A stretch of DNA of 64,000 nucleotides, taken from Glandiceps talaboti. Taxonomy: Eukaryota > Hemichordata > Enteropneusta > Spengelidae. The notes beneath the pieces are model-generated. The model was not told the DNA's origin. It searched no databases and saw nothing but the letters and a program-made list of their open reading frames with translations. The position numbers and the translations under genes are program-made. Below, piece after piece: positions 47,801-49,228 of this stretch (positions are counted from its first letter, which is position 1; each line of letters begins with the position of its first letter). The DNA is taken from assembly GCF_964340395.1 (NCBI RefSeq), contig NC_135569.1:9220540-9284539 (forward strand), read 5' to 3'.

Positions 47801-49228
47801 ACCGTATATCTATGGTTACTGTGTATCTATGGTTACTGTGATCAGTATTACAGGGAATGGAGAGTTGTGGACAAGGACAGATTGGAAATCTTTCCCTGTG
47901 TCTTAAATTACCACATGGTGAGTAGGATTGTGACTGGAATGTTATGAATCACAAGCAATTGTAAGTAGGGGGGGGGGGGGATGTGTATGATGTCTCAATA
48001 TATAGAATGTGTAGTGGTTTTATTTCGCACCAGTTTTTTTTTCAAAGAATTAAAAAGCTCTACTAAAAAGTTTACAGTGTACTCAGCACAAGCTACAACT
48101 GAAACACTAATAATTTGAAACTGTTTTGTTAGATAATGACTTACTTGCAATATATCGTACACCCTGAACAGGACTGAATCAACAGTGGGTACAGATATTT
48201 GTGAAGTATCGTATCACACCCTGAATTAGTACTTTGCCACTAGAAAATTTTGCGTTTTTGCAGTCTTCAGCTAGTTCTCAAAGACTAACTTTTACTTATA
48301 AATACATATCACTGGTACATTGTTTTCAGGTACAAGAAGATTTTGTAGTCACTACTTATTTTTCTGTTATGTGGTCCAGTGAAATAAGTGAAAATAAGTC
48401 TTTAGTGAAAATTTCCAGGTTTACAATACTTCAGTTACAGCTTTGTGCAGGTTTGAGAAATGAGGATGAATGATTCTTGTTGAAAACTTAAAAAAGTTGT
48501 GTTTTACAAGTTTGGGACAAATTCTGAAATATCTAGTCCTGCTTGCAGATGGAGTAAGTCTGGAATCGATTCCTGACATCGTCCCTCTCATCCTGCTTGT
48601 AGACAGAGTAAGTCATGGCTCATTTCTGACAATGTCCCTCTAGTCCTGCTTGCAGTCATAGGAAGTCAGGACTCAATTCTAACATTGCCCCTCTCGTCTT
48701 CTTTTTTTTGGTGTTGAGGGACATAGTCAGTATGATGTCCGTACACTGTCTGCAAGTAAGACTATGAAATATGATATTCATATCTCTATAACCGTTGAAA
48801 TGTAAACCATCCTGACAGGTTACATATTCTCATCACATCCTACTTGATCTCCTTTGATCACATGACAGGAAGTAATTTCACACCAAGGTCTCCCATCAAC
48901 ATTGCATCAGATGTACTCATCATTTGGAGATCAACGGTTGCTATAGATATATGTATAGTTGTCACTGGGATCAATTACTAAATACTGATTGGACTTACCA
49001 TCAGGCATTTCGATCTGTGCTTCATCTAAAACCAGGCTTTTGCTCCGGGGTATTCCGGAGCCAGGAGTCCTTGGGAATGTAGTCCGGGAAGCCTGTTCCG
49101 TTGTTTGCGCCATGGGCATTGTTCGTCTTGGTCGTTGTTGCTGTTGTCGACTGCTAACTTCATCCCCATCCATAGTTCAGTCTGACAGCGTTGCAATAAT
49201 CAGCATTGTTTGACATGCACTGGCACTT
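1..49228 (-). CDS. PLCH: Phospholipase C eta-like gene (21 coding exons found, 3' end outside window)
   Basis: Phosphoinositide-specific phospholipase C, which hydrolyses PI(4,5)P2 to IP3 and diacylglycerol at membranes under calcium control. The model was built by translating the minus strand and matching GT..AG borders; all 20 junction phases agree and the exons sum to 4977 nt, 1659 codons without a stop. Domains by residue: N-terminal region 1-58, PH about 60-185, EF hands about 188-320, X about 335-487, linker 488-700, Y about 702-815, C2 about 835-969, Ser-rich tail 970 onward. Catalytic and Ca-ligand positions seen: H360, N361, E390, D392, H405, E439. The class is called eta rather than delta or beta from the PH exon motif [12 protein letters not shown], the linker motif [13 protein letters not shown] and the long tail after C2. 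Exon coordinates are listed separately. The first coding intron is 23 kb. The stop codon, 3' UTR and promoter are not visible. Confidence 0.93.
46..126 (-). repeat. 30-bp coding repeat, three units of DDFGFQxNN
   Basis: Inside exon 21, plus-strand units of about 30 bp built on GGAAACCAAAATC encode [18 protein letters not shown] and DDFGFLTN. The in-frame period preserves the reading frame; acidic-aromatic repeats of this kind resemble short linear binding motifs. Confidence 0.85.
3123..3434. repeat. 78-bp tandem repeat, exactly four units
   Basis: Units start at 3123, 3201, 3279 and 3357 with TAATTGATAGATAACAG and end CTAAAGTG. Units 2-4 are identical by eye; unit 1 differs at a few bases. 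Confidence 0.95.
3452..3480. repeat. Small CATAGACC hairpin
   Basis: CCATAGACC and GGGTCTATGG arms around about 10 nt, similar in arm sequence to 58342-58376. Confidence 0.5.
4087..4131. repeat. (ATG)n microsatellite
   Basis: About 15 uninterrupted GAT/ATG triplets. Confidence 0.97.
4641..4890 (-). CDS. PLCH: PLCH exon 20 (start of C-terminal tail)
   Basis: 250 nt, residues 970-1052, phase 0 in and phase 1 out; acceptor TGTTTTCAG, donor GTAATT. Encodes [19 protein letters not shown], then [20 protein letters not shown] and ends SNDENDK. The RLKRRSSAP stretch resembles RILRRTASAP just after C2 in vertebrate PLC-eta. Very basic, so electrostatic membrane contact is possible (inference). Confidence 0.88.
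4891..6037 (-). other. PLCH intron 19
   Basis: 1.15 kb. Half of it is the eight intronic units of the exon-derived minisatellite (5463-6024); next to it lies a retroelement relic (5334-5459). The rest (4891-5330) is AT-rich with nothing recognised. Confidence 0.75.
5334..5459 (-). mobile_element. Possible reverse-transcriptase C-terminal relic (non-LTR retroelement)
   Basis: One minus frame reads [18 protein letters not shown] then [15 protein letters not shown] and a stop. The pattern R/HTV..WNxLPxxVV....FKxRL is typical of the end of CR1/Jockey-like RT ORFs, with the Trp replaced by Cys here. Only about 40 codons remain; no other RT motif was found nearby. Confidence 0.45.
5463..6082 (-). 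repeat. Exon-derived 70-bp minisatellite carrying nine 5' splice sites
   Basis: Nine tandem units (starts near 5463, 5533, 5603, 5673, 5744, 5814, 5884, 5954, 6024), period 70 with one of 71. Each unit holds the last 45 nt of exon 19, its splice donor and about 25 nt of intron. The unit at 6024 is the real exon end; the other eight lie in intron 19. Units 4-9 are nearly identical and keep AAG|GTATGT; unit 3 has GTAAAT; units 1 and 2, farthest from the exon, are most diverged. Confidence 0.95.
6038..6117 (-). CDS. PLCH: PLCH exon 19 (end of C2 domain)
   Basis: 80 nt, residues 943-969, phase 1 in and phase 0 out; acceptor TCCTTTTTAG, donor GTATGT. Encodes [12 protein letters not shown] then [15 protein letters not shown], matching the family GYRHV.LEGL..ASIFVHI. 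The last 45 nt of the exon and its donor are the first unit of a nine-copy minisatellite (5463-6082). In frame, reading through the donor meets TGA after six codons. Confidence 0.93.
6118..6750 (-). other. PLCH intron 18
   Basis: 633 bp, AT-rich. A short near-duplicate of the phrase CTAACTTATCA(A/T)TAAAT occurs at 6523 and 6549. Nothing else seen. Confidence 0.6.
6751..6897 (-). CDS. PLCH: PLCH exon 18 (C2 domain)
   Basis: 147 nt, residues 894-942, phase 1 both sides; acceptor AATTTACAG, donor GTAAGT. Encodes [20 protein letters not shown], then [18 protein letters not shown] and PSLVQG, the canonical PLC C2 core with the W-D-x-D-P calcium loop. Not covered by any Met-initiated ORF. Confidence 0.94.
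7073..7157 (-). CDS. PLCH: PLCH exon 17 (C2 domain)
   Basis: 85 nt, residues 866-893 plus one base; acceptor TTCCACAG, donor GTAAAT. Encodes [20 protein letters not shown] and QTIQDNG. D868 of IIDPYVEVE matches a C2 calcium ligand. Not covered by any Met-initiated ORF. Confidence 0.92.
7158..7678 (-). other. PLCH intron 16
   Basis: 521 bp. A two-unit direct repeat (TTTACATGA(A/C)ACTG..CTTTAA..TACAACA) lies at 7200-7270, and a family H fragment at about 7405-7480. Confidence 0.55.
7679..7809 (-). CDS. PLCH: PLCH exon 16 (C2 domain, first strands)
   Basis: 131 nt, residues 822-865, phase 1 in and phase 0 out; acceptor TATTTCAG, donor GTAAAA. Encodes [19 protein letters not shown], then [20 protein letters not shown] and GERGE, the first C2 strand and loop of PLCs. 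Confidence 0.93.
7810..8344 (-). other. PLCH intron 15 with a 30-bp minisatellite
   Basis: 535 bp, more than half occupied by the tandem array 7909-8228. The rest is unremarkable. Confidence 0.7.
7909..8228. repeat. 30-bp minisatellite (GATGAGGCCCTCTATG... unit)
   Basis: About ten units built on GATGAGGCCCTCTATG followed by (C/T)TACTGATTG(C/T)AGT. Because the period is a multiple of 3, both strands show long repetitive ORFs (for example 8013-8243 plus), which are artefacts of the array. Confidence 0.9.
8345..8452 (-). CDS. PLCH: PLCH exon 15 (end of Y domain)
   Basis: 108 nt, residues 786-821, phase 1 both sides; acceptor TTTTTCAG, donor GTAAGT. Encodes [19 protein letters not shown] and [16 protein letters not shown], the conserved ALNYQ..G..M..N.A.F..NG..GY.LKP end of the TIM barrel. 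Confidence 0.94.
8453..8974 (-). other. PLCH intron 14 with a diverged minisatellite
   Basis: 522 bp; 8640-8955 is a diverged array of about 55-60 bp units. The remainder is AT-rich. Confidence 0.7.
8640..8955. repeat. Diverged ~55-60 bp tandem repeat
   Basis: Five to six units sharing TACTAGGGGTGGGCAGG and TTGAATATAGGT(T/C)ATTCCA. Confidence 0.85.
8975..9154 (-). CDS. PLCH: PLCH exon 14 (catalytic Y domain)
   Basis: 180 nt, residues 726-785, phase 1 both sides; acceptor TATTTCAG, donor GTAAGT. Encodes [17 protein letters not shown] and [20 protein letters not shown], with the substrate-binding Arg in the conserved R-x-DSSN-x-NP signature and GVQL at the end. Confidence 0.94.
9184..9375. 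repeat. (GGTGGT/GATGGT)n imperfect trinucleotide tract
   Basis: G/T-rich on the plus strand, with a 36-bp sub-repeat GGTAGTGGTGATAGTGATGG. The Gly/Val ORF 9184-9402 is an artefact of it. Confidence 0.92.
9537..9631 (-). mobile_element. Family A MITE, inverted copy, 8-bp target duplication
   Basis: 95 bp. The reverse complement starts ATAGACTGTAAGATATG and ends GGCGTACCTTACGGACTC. Flanked by identical CTATTTCT at 9529-9536 and 9632-9639. An 8-bp duplication with short imperfect terminal inverted repeats suggests a hAT-type non-autonomous element. Confidence 0.8.
9880..10225 (-). CDS. PLCH: PLCH exon 13 (end of linker, start of Y domain)
   Basis: 346 nt, residues 611-726, phase 0 in and phase 1 out; acceptor TTCTCTAG, donor GTAAGT. 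Opens [19 protein letters not shown], continues through an Ala-rich helix and a Ser run ([12 protein letters not shown]), then [20 protein letters not shown], which is the start of the catalytic Y box (family: LS.LV.Y..SV). A 110-codon ORF on the opposite strand (9897-10229) is its shadow. Confidence 0.92.
10374..10435 (+). repeat. Dispersed repeat L (ATCGTACACCCTGA type)
   Basis: Shares ATATCGTACACCCTGA, then (A)GTATTGAAT and a GTGGGCA/CTATGGGTA tail with 48150-48230 and 61263-61310. Function unknown. Confidence 0.6.
10775..10862 (+). repeat. Dispersed repeat shared by introns 12 and 5
   Basis: GCTGCTAACT, then ATAACTGTGGCAATTAGATG and GTAGGT(A/G)GATTT also occur at 21388-21455 in the same orientation. 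Confidence 0.65.
11053..11199 (-). CDS. PLCH: PLCH exon 12 (X-Y linker)
   Basis: 147 nt, residues 562-610, phase 0 both sides; acceptor TTTTTACAG, donor GTAAGG. Encodes [19 protein letters not shown], then [20 protein letters not shown]. Basic and Ser-rich, with RSRSKSFS resembling the SRSKSYS motif of the vertebrate PLC-eta linker. The KRRTS sequence looks like a basophilic kinase site (inference). Confidence 0.85.
11200..11790 (-). other. PLCH intron 11
   Basis: 591 bp of AT-rich unique-looking sequence; no repeat or exon recognised. Confidence 0.55.
11791..11919 (-). CDS. PLCH: PLCH exon 11 (X-Y linker)
   Basis: 129 nt, residues 519-561, phase 0 both sides; acceptor ATTTACAG, donor GTAAGA. 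Encodes [20 protein letters not shown] and [17 protein letters not shown]: an Ala/Leu-rich probable helix followed by a basic Ser/Pro stretch with SP sites. Poorly conserved linker sequence; assigned from frame, splice sites and position. Confidence 0.78.
11920..12342 (-). other. PLCH intron 10
   Basis: 423 bp; nothing recognised beyond short matches to intron 20 (AGATAGTTGTCAGTTGTTGAAAT resembles 4240-4275). Confidence 0.5.
12343..12435 (-). CDS. PLCH: PLCH exon 10 (acidic start of X-Y linker)
   Basis: 93 nt, residues 488-518, phase 0 both sides; acceptor CATTTTAG. Encodes [20 protein letters not shown] and [10 protein letters not shown]. The [12 protein letters not shown] motif is close to that of vertebrate PLC-eta and is the best single class marker in the window. 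Acidic X-Y linkers in PLCs inhibit the enzyme until it is pressed against the membrane. The donor GTCAGA is weaker than the others in this gene. Confidence 0.9.
12436..13668 (-). other. PLCH intron 9
   Basis: 1.2 kb. Holds a pentanucleotide tract (13512-13580); otherwise AT-rich with nothing recognised. Confidence 0.6.
13512..13580. repeat. (CACAG)n pentanucleotide repeat decaying to (CCAAC)n
   Basis: CACAGCACAGCACAGCACAG followed by CCAACC/CCAACT variants. The ORFs on both strands here are artefacts. Confidence 0.93.
13669..13751 (-). CDS. PLCH: PLCH exon 9 (end of X domain)
   Basis: 83 nt, residues 460-487, phase 1 in and phase 0 out; acceptor GTCCAG, donor GTGAGA. Joined to exon 8 it reads [20 protein letters not shown] and ends QLKYKILIK, matching the family's LPSP..LK.KIL.K strand with the phosphate-binding lysine that ends the X box. 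Confidence 0.9.
13752..14342 (-). other. PLCH intron 8
   Basis: 591 bp, dominated by a (GT)n-rich region 13970-14212. Confidence 0.75.
13970..14212. repeat. (GT)n microsatellite region
   Basis: Interrupted GTGTGT runs with ATGT, CTGT and TTGT variants. ORFs across it are artefacts. Confidence 0.95.
14343..14549 (-). CDS. PLCH: PLCH exon 8 (catalytic X domain, second part)
   Basis: 207 nt, residues 391-460, phase 1 both sides; donor GTATCC. Encodes [19 protein letters not shown] with D392 and catalytic H405, and [10 protein letters not shown] with E439. These correspond to D343, H356 and E390 of PLC-delta1, so the X active site is complete. The acceptor sits behind an uninterrupted run of about 20 T on the coding strand (14552-14572). 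Confidence 0.96.
15092..15402. mobile_element. Family I palindromic element
   Basis: Ends AATTGTGTGTTTCCAATAA and its complement ATTTATTGGAAACACACAATT. About 310 bp, interior AT-rich. A diverged one-ended relative lies at about 36715-36760 (TTTTGTTTCCGATAACATGA). Target duplication not resolved. Confidence 0.6.
15822..15966. mobile_element. Family B hairpin MITE
   Basis: Long inverted arms: GTTATTCCTCAATATTTTTTT with GAGTGACCTAAG, and CTTAGGTCA with AAAAATATTGAAGAATAAC. Other copies at 30834-30952, 45683-45850 and 50708-50863. Confidence 0.75.
16604..16807 (-). CDS. PLCH: PLCH exon 7 (catalytic X domain, first part)
   Basis: 204 nt, residues 323-391, phase 1 both sides; acceptor TTGTTAG, donor GTAGGT. 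Contains DIFNP, then the active-site segment [17 protein letters not shown] with catalytic H360 and Ca-ligand N361, and GCRCVE with E390. These correspond to H311, N312 and E341 of PLC-delta1. Family conservation is very high here. Confidence 0.96.
17440..17540 (+). mobile_element. Possible LINE 3' tail
   Basis: GGGGACAGGCCCTGACTAGC, AAGCTATATCCTGACTCCCC and GGGGTAAAATAAAC look like the 3' UTR end of a non-LTR retrotransposon with an AATAAA-like terminus. No coding part remains. Confidence 0.35.
17600..19800. repeat. Diverged ~170-190 bp tandem array
   Basis: Recurring blocks: TTCCATCATACTGTGTG with TTTCATAGACTT and GATGTTATCTAA at 17600-18130; then GGAACTGA(A/T)ATGTACATTTGGA three times at 18870-19210; then CAT(A/T)A(C/T)TGGC with ACATAATATG at 19340-19530. 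Identity is low, so the boundaries are approximate. The THAP element at 18531 interrupts it. Confidence 0.55.
18531..18793 (+). mobile_element. Family F element with THAP-like zinc-finger fragment
   Basis: About 250 bp, nearly identical over most of its length to 20669-20903. One plus frame (18604-18744, no Met) reads [15 protein letters not shown], then [17 protein letters not shown] and stops after MIPPI. C-x3-C, then FYRIP.D and a Trp match the first half of a THAP domain (C..C...FHR.P.D...W), the DNA-binding domain of P-element-type transposases and THAP proteins. The second C/H pair is missing. Confidence 0.6.
19886..19945 (+). mobile_element. Possible LINE 3' tail
   Basis: GTAAGAAGAGCCGTTGGCTC followed by ATCGAGATTAAATAAAGTC resembles the terminus of CR1-like elements. 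Very short. Confidence 0.35.
19981..20304. mobile_element. Family G palindromic element
   Basis: Ends TACTCTGGTAATTGAG and CACCAGAGTA, with subterminal AGATAGACACAAACTAAA and TTTTAGTTTGTGTCTGTCTT arms. About 324 bp. Second copy at 54380-54785. Confidence 0.7.
20669..20903 (+). mobile_element. Family F element, second copy
   Basis: 235 bp from TAGGCCTTTCCAAAATTT to TGCAATGGCCTA; the ends form a short TAGGCC terminal inverted repeat. The fragment [20 protein letters not shown] is kept, but the upstream cysteines are lost by deletion. Both copies carry GGCGCTC and GAGGGCGCTG inner arms. Confidence 0.65.
21141..21234 (-). CDS. PLCH: PLCH exon 6 (end of EF-hand region)
   Basis: 94 nt, residues 292-322, phase 0 in and phase 1 out; acceptor TTTTTACAG, donor GTACGT. 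Encodes [19 protein letters not shown] and NGWLGIDG. Matches the family CLDIIKKFE...LGIEGF segment that links the EF lobe to the X domain. The final G is the first base of the Gly codon of G-FSRFL in exon 7. Confidence 0.9.
21235..21652 (-). other. PLCH intron 5
   Basis: 418 bp. Holds the dispersed repeat shared with intron 12 (21388-21455), a run of 14 C (21518-21531) and a G-rich run (21597-21620) about 70 bp away, plus a GGCATTGCC palindrome at 21580. Confidence 0.7.
21653..21832 (-). CDS. PLCH: PLCH exon 5 (EF-hand region)
   Basis: 180 nt, residues 232-291, phase 0 both sides; acceptor CACACAG, donor GTGAGT. Encodes [19 protein letters not shown], then [20 protein letters not shown] and [11 protein letters not shown]. 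This matches the PLC-eta EF module (EADT...FEEF...FYK; ELA.FL.VEQ). The second EF loop is longer than canonical because of the extra GDQNE residues. Confidence 0.92.
21833..23318 (-). other. PLCH intron 4
   Basis: 1.5 kb, AT-rich. A dispersed repeat (23172-23270) abuts the duplicated donor of exon 4. The rest shows a short direct repeat GCAATGATAA(C/T)AGT at 22150-22190 and nothing else recognised. Confidence 0.6.
23172..23270 (+). repeat. Dispersed repeat shared with 41085-41180
   Basis: GAGTTTCACTCT(A/G)AGGTGACA, AAAGTTGTAA and TTGGGACTCCATTCA(C/A)ACTG in the same order at both places. Confidence 0.75.
23273..23329 (-). repeat. 30-bp tandem duplication of exon 4 end plus its splice donor
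   Basis: Two adjacent copies (23302-23329 and 23273-23299, plus coordinates) share CTTACCTTAAACATCT on the plus strand, which is AGATGTTTAAG|GTAAG on the coding strand. The spacing between donors is exactly 30 nt. A dispersed repeat (23172-23270) begins right beside the distal copy. Confidence 0.9.
23319..23448 (-). CDS. PLCH: PLCH exon 4 (EF-hand 1)
   Basis: 130 nt, residues 188-231, ends in phase 0. Encodes [20 protein letters not shown] and on to [10 protein letters not shown]. The 12-residue loop D198 to E209 has Asp, Ser, Asp and Glu at the calcium-coordinating positions, so it looks like an intact EF loop. The end of the exon is duplicated 30 bp downstream: a second AAG|GTAAGA donor at 23289 would extend it in frame by [10 protein letters not shown]. 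Confidence 0.92.
23449..24440 (-). other. PLCH intron 3
   Basis: 992 bp. Contains the family A MITE (24174-24283) and a diverged tandem of GATCAAAT and TATCAAATCCAGAGGGG blocks (23600-23745). Confidence 0.65.
24174..24283 (+). mobile_element. Family A MITE, 8-bp target duplication
   Basis: 110 bp, GTAGACTGTAAGATACG to CACCTTACAGACGA, with CGCCCTCAC and GAGGGCGCCC arms inside. Flanked by identical GACTAAGT at 24166-24173 and 24284-24291. Lies in PLCH intron 3. Confidence 0.85.
24441..24684 (-). CDS. PLCH: PLCH exon 3 (second half of PH domain)
   Basis: 244 nt, residues about 107-188, phase 1 in and phase 2 out; acceptor CCCATCAG, donor GTATCC. Contains [12 protein letters not shown], then [17 protein letters not shown] and the PH C-terminal helix [17 protein letters not shown]. 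This block is diagnostic for the eta class. The PH domain targets the enzyme to the membrane. Confidence 0.93.
24685..25661 (-). other. PLCH intron 2
   Basis: 977 bp. Contains a family D element (25244-25568), and a phrase CATAGAGTCTATGG (24913) like the short hairpin family. Confidence 0.65.
25244..25568. mobile_element. Family D MITE (TTAA type)
   Basis: 325 bp. Left end AGTGGCACAAGCTGAG after GTAA; right end AGCTTGTGCCCCT before TTAA. Internal ATTATGTCATCAGATCATTT block shared with all copies. Ends and TTAA target resemble piggyBac-type MITEs. Confidence 0.75.
25662..25805 (-). CDS. PLCH: PLCH exon 2 (first half of PH domain)
   Basis: 144 nt, phase 1 in and phase 1 out; acceptor TTTGCAG, donor GTAAGT. 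Encodes [18 protein letters not shown] followed by RMFFLDQD and SIRWKPSRK, matching the first beta strands of the PLC-eta PH domain (vertebrate forms have a similar C-x-x-x-M-Q-x-G opening and a W-x-P-S-R-K strand). It has no stop-bounded ATG ORF of its own and is easy to miss. Joined to exon 3 it reads DAKILIDS, a conserved PLC-eta stretch, which confirms both splice sites. Confidence 0.9.
26226..26681. mobile_element. Family D MITE with TTAA at both ends
   Basis: 456 bp between TTAA (26222-26225) and TTAA (26682-26685). Ends AGGGGCACAAGCTGAG and CTCAGCTTGTGTCCCT are inverted repeats. Confidence 0.82.
27340..28650. repeat. Diverged ~170 bp tandem array
   Basis: Recurring block: TTTTCACT(T/C)(G/C), GA(T/A)G(C/A)TATGAATGG, then TGAATTTTGATCA, TCATTGATAC and GAATTTAGAACGGCATTGAAT. 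Clearest at 27360-27760, weaker up to 28650. Boundaries approximate. Confidence 0.5.
27800..27960. repeat. Family J hairpin repeat
   Basis: GCAGTGTTTTCTGTAGCAGT and AGTAGAAAACACTGCAAGC form a fold; flanked by ACTTGAGGTATTTGCA and GTGCAAATACCCCTGAGCA. Related sequences at 30064-30225 and, weakly, 16215-16360. Confidence 0.65.
28672..29405. repeat. 65-70 bp minisatellite
   Basis: About ten diverged units with TACTAGTATGTGG, AGCAATCGTTGGCTTGGTCTG and TCATGTTGTGTACAGTGTGT. The Cys/Val-rich ORFs across it are artefacts. Confidence 0.9.
30064..30225. repeat. Family J hairpin repeat, second copy
   Basis: GTACCTGAGGTTGTCGTGAG, GTGTTCTCTGCGGCTGTACT, GCAGAAAACACTGTAGGC and GTGCAAATACCCCTGATACC follow the same order as 27800-27960. 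Confidence 0.65.
30719..30838. repeat. Trinucleotide tract (TCG/TTG/TCA/CCA)n
   Basis: About 40 consecutive triplets, switching from GTC/GTT to ATC to ACC. Poly-Ser, poly-Val and poly-Met/Thr ORFs here are artefacts. Confidence 0.96.
30834..30952. mobile_element. Family B hairpin MITE, degraded
   Basis: Right arm TTGGCTGAAC, AAAAATATTGGGGAATAAT is clear. The left arm is reduced to CCCATTAT and GGAAATAC, fused to the trinucleotide tract before it. Confidence 0.6.
31425..31725. repeat. ~80-bp tandem repeat, four units
   Basis: Units share TTGAGACAGTTCTCTCAGTA, AAGTCTGGATA, CTATCAAACAGCAATTCT and ATATATCTTACAT. Confidence 0.85.
32989..33181. mobile_element. Family E short palindromic element nested in family D
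   Basis: Ends AGGGCTCAAAATTAAT and ATTAATTTTGAGCCCTA are perfect inverted repeats about 190 bp apart; an inner GGTAGCC/GGCTACC pair adds to the fold. Confidence 0.72.
33395..33812. mobile_element. Long foldback element nested in family D
   Basis: Arms of about 150 bp: TATTTTGAAAATGTTTGCC, then TCCGTTTTGCAGTTGTAATC on the left; GATTGTAACTGCAAAACAGA and CATTTCAAAATAG on the right. Spacer about 100 bp, AT-rich. No ORF of note. Confidence 0.75.
34911..35219. repeat. 44-bp minisatellite, seven units
   Basis: Unit ACAGCTAAAATGATGTAGGC, TTGGTGTTTCACTCATGGGA, CATT. Units are almost identical, so the array is young or homogenised. Confidence 0.95.
35395..35683. mobile_element. Family D MITE, inverted and truncated
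   Basis: Carries the family's internal blocks in reverse orientation (AACAGTTCTAACAATGCCAG, GATGATGTAATTTAT) and the end ACTCACTTTGTGCCAGTTTAA. The other end is lost or not recognised. Confidence 0.65.
35930..36345. repeat. ~50-bp minisatellite, about eight units
   Basis: Units share TTTCTTG(A/G)AGA(C/A)ACTGTACAC and ATTTGATTGTA with CTACCCAGACAAG. ORFs across it are artefacts. Confidence 0.92.
36840..37270. repeat. Diverged ~150 bp tandem repeat
   Basis: Two to three blocks with TCAATATTTTAGTGA, TGATGA(A/G)TT, ATTTGTAATTTC and CATCAATTTCACCCT. Confidence 0.6.
37540..38010. repeat. Octamer-rich ~65-70 bp tandem repeat
   Basis: Five to six units with GTTTATGCAAATGAGGTAAT, AAACATGCAAGTTGATATTC and ATCAATTGATGCAA. 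The canonical POU octamer ATGCAAAT is intact in units near 37545, 37672, 37733, 37942 and 37986, and mutated in two. Confidence 0.88.
38236..38405. repeat. ~100-bp direct duplication
   Basis: TTTTGGACGGTG(C/T)C(G/A)TAA, GGAGCCTGTGG and TTAGTTTGTTGCTAAGTACT occur twice, with a partial third GGACGGTGCC. Confidence 0.9.
38492..38600 (+). mobile_element. Family A MITE, diverged copy
   Basis: 109 bp, ATAGACTAAAATACATTG to CTACCTTACAGACTA. Flanks ATTTACAG (38484-38491) and ATTTACAC (38601-38608) match 7 of 8. Most diverged of the four copies in its left arm. Confidence 0.8.
39452..39625 (-). repeat. Dispersed repeat K, reverse orientation
   Basis: GTGCCCTCTAAGTCAATTT, GTGGCACTGACA, CACAATTTCTAGTGACGCAC and TCTCTTACTAT are the reverse complement of the two-unit repeat at 52830-53045. 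Confidence 0.75.
40385..40565. repeat. Octamer-rich ~38-bp tandem repeat
   Basis: Four to five units with TTTTATGCAAATGAGGTTGT and AGATGCAAGTTGGTAT. ATGCAAAT occurs near 40389, 40422, 40460, 40500 and 40538. Clearly related to the array at 37540-38010. Confidence 0.88.
41085..41180 (+). repeat. Dispersed repeat shared with 23172-23270
   Basis: Same blocks and order as the copy beside exon 4. Neither copy shows an ORF or obvious terminal repeats. Confidence 0.75.
41768..41831. repeat. (AC)n microsatellite
   Basis: About 31 uninterrupted AC dinucleotides. Confidence 0.98.
42044..42388. mobile_element. Family C MITE (TTAA, piggyBac-like)
   Basis: 345 bp. TTAA then AGTGACCAGCCATATGGATG on the left; CATATTGCCACT then TTGA on the right. 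Arms fold over nearly the whole length: TTGTAACTC...GAGTTACAA and GGCTTCCTACTTG...CAAGTATGAAGCC. Confidence 0.78.
42936..43125. repeat. Family H dispersed repeat
   Basis: TTTCAATTTGGTGTTTCTTT, AATTTATGTGATGTAAAA, GAAATGACTCTCCAGAACCC and TTTATGAAAACACAT, ending CTGGAGTGGTGTTCCCC. Related: 59225-59335 (same strand), 1930-2012 (reverse), 2255-2515 and 7405-7480 (partial). Confidence 0.65.
45683..45850. mobile_element. Family B hairpin MITE
   Basis: Arms ATTATTCCCATTATTTTTC, TGTGACCTAAGGGG and CCCCTTAGGTCACTCAT, AAATATTGGAGAATAAT. Flanks TAATTATA and TAATTATC match 7 of 8. Confidence 0.78.
46740..47300. repeat. Diverged ~200-220 bp tandem repeat, about three units
   Basis: Units share GTATGCTAGAATGTA, GCTGTCAAAA(C/T)AGCTGAG(C/T)TG, AAGTTTCCATGC, CTACACATACATGACTACTG and GAGATACTTTGAATGTTTC. 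Confidence 0.8.
48150..48230 (+). repeat. Dispersed repeat L, two partial units
   Basis: TATATCGTACACCCTGAACA, then ACTGAATCAACAGTGGGTAC, then a second GTATCGTATCACACCCTGAA. Confidence 0.55.
48530..48720. repeat. ~60-bp tandem repeat, three units
   Basis: Units share AGTCCTGCTTGCAGA, GGAGTAAGTC, ATTCCTGACAT and GTCCCTCT. Confidence 0.8.
48999..49173 (-). CDS. PLCH: PLCH coding exon 1 (start codon, N-terminal region)
   Basis: Encodes residues 1-58 and ends in phase 1 at a GTAAGT donor (48993-48998). The ATG at 49171-49173 has A at -3 and G at +4, and an in-frame TGA lies two codons upstream, so translation cannot start further 5' in this exon. The peptide is Gln/Arg/Ser/Pro-rich (for example [11 protein letters not shown]) with no recognisable domain or signal peptide, as expected for a poorly conserved N-terminal tail. 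The split codon with exon 2 gives Val and leads straight into the PH domain. Alternative first exons are possible in a gene with a 23 kb following intron. Confidence 0.8.
49174..49228 (-). other. PLCH: 5' leader of PLCH with two short upstream ORFs
   Basis: A pyrimidine-rich tract ending in CAG (minus strand, 49231-49229) looks like a 3' splice site, so this exon probably starts at 49228 and is preceded by at least one non-coding exon that I could not find. The 55-nt leader holds two upstream ATGs: one at 49216 (18 codons, stop at 49160-49162, overlapping the PLCH start out of frame) and one at 49206 (9 codons, stop at 49177-49179). Confidence 0.5.

Larger units (their letters stand above)
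25806..48998 (-). other. PLCH intron 1 (23 kb), no exon recognised
   Basis: Joins the start-codon exon to the PH exon. I read both strands and found no additional PLC-like exon or other gene. Contents in order: family D copies, hairpin family J (27800-27960, 30064-30225), diverged arrays (27340-28650), 65-70 bp array (28672-29405), trinucleotide tract (30719-30838), ~80-bp array (31425-31725), nested transposons (32934-33921), 44-bp array (34911-35219), ~50-bp array (35930-36345), octamer-rich arrays (37540-38010, 40385-40565), 103-bp duplication (38236-38405), repeat K (39452-39625), (AC)n (41768-41831), family C (42044-42388), family H (42936-43125), GCCTTGAAAC(A/G)-rich region (44330-44860), family B (45683-45850), a ~220-bp diverged repeat (46740-47300) and ~60-bp repeats (48530-48720). 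Other stretches are AT-rich without recognised content. Confidence 0.6.
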
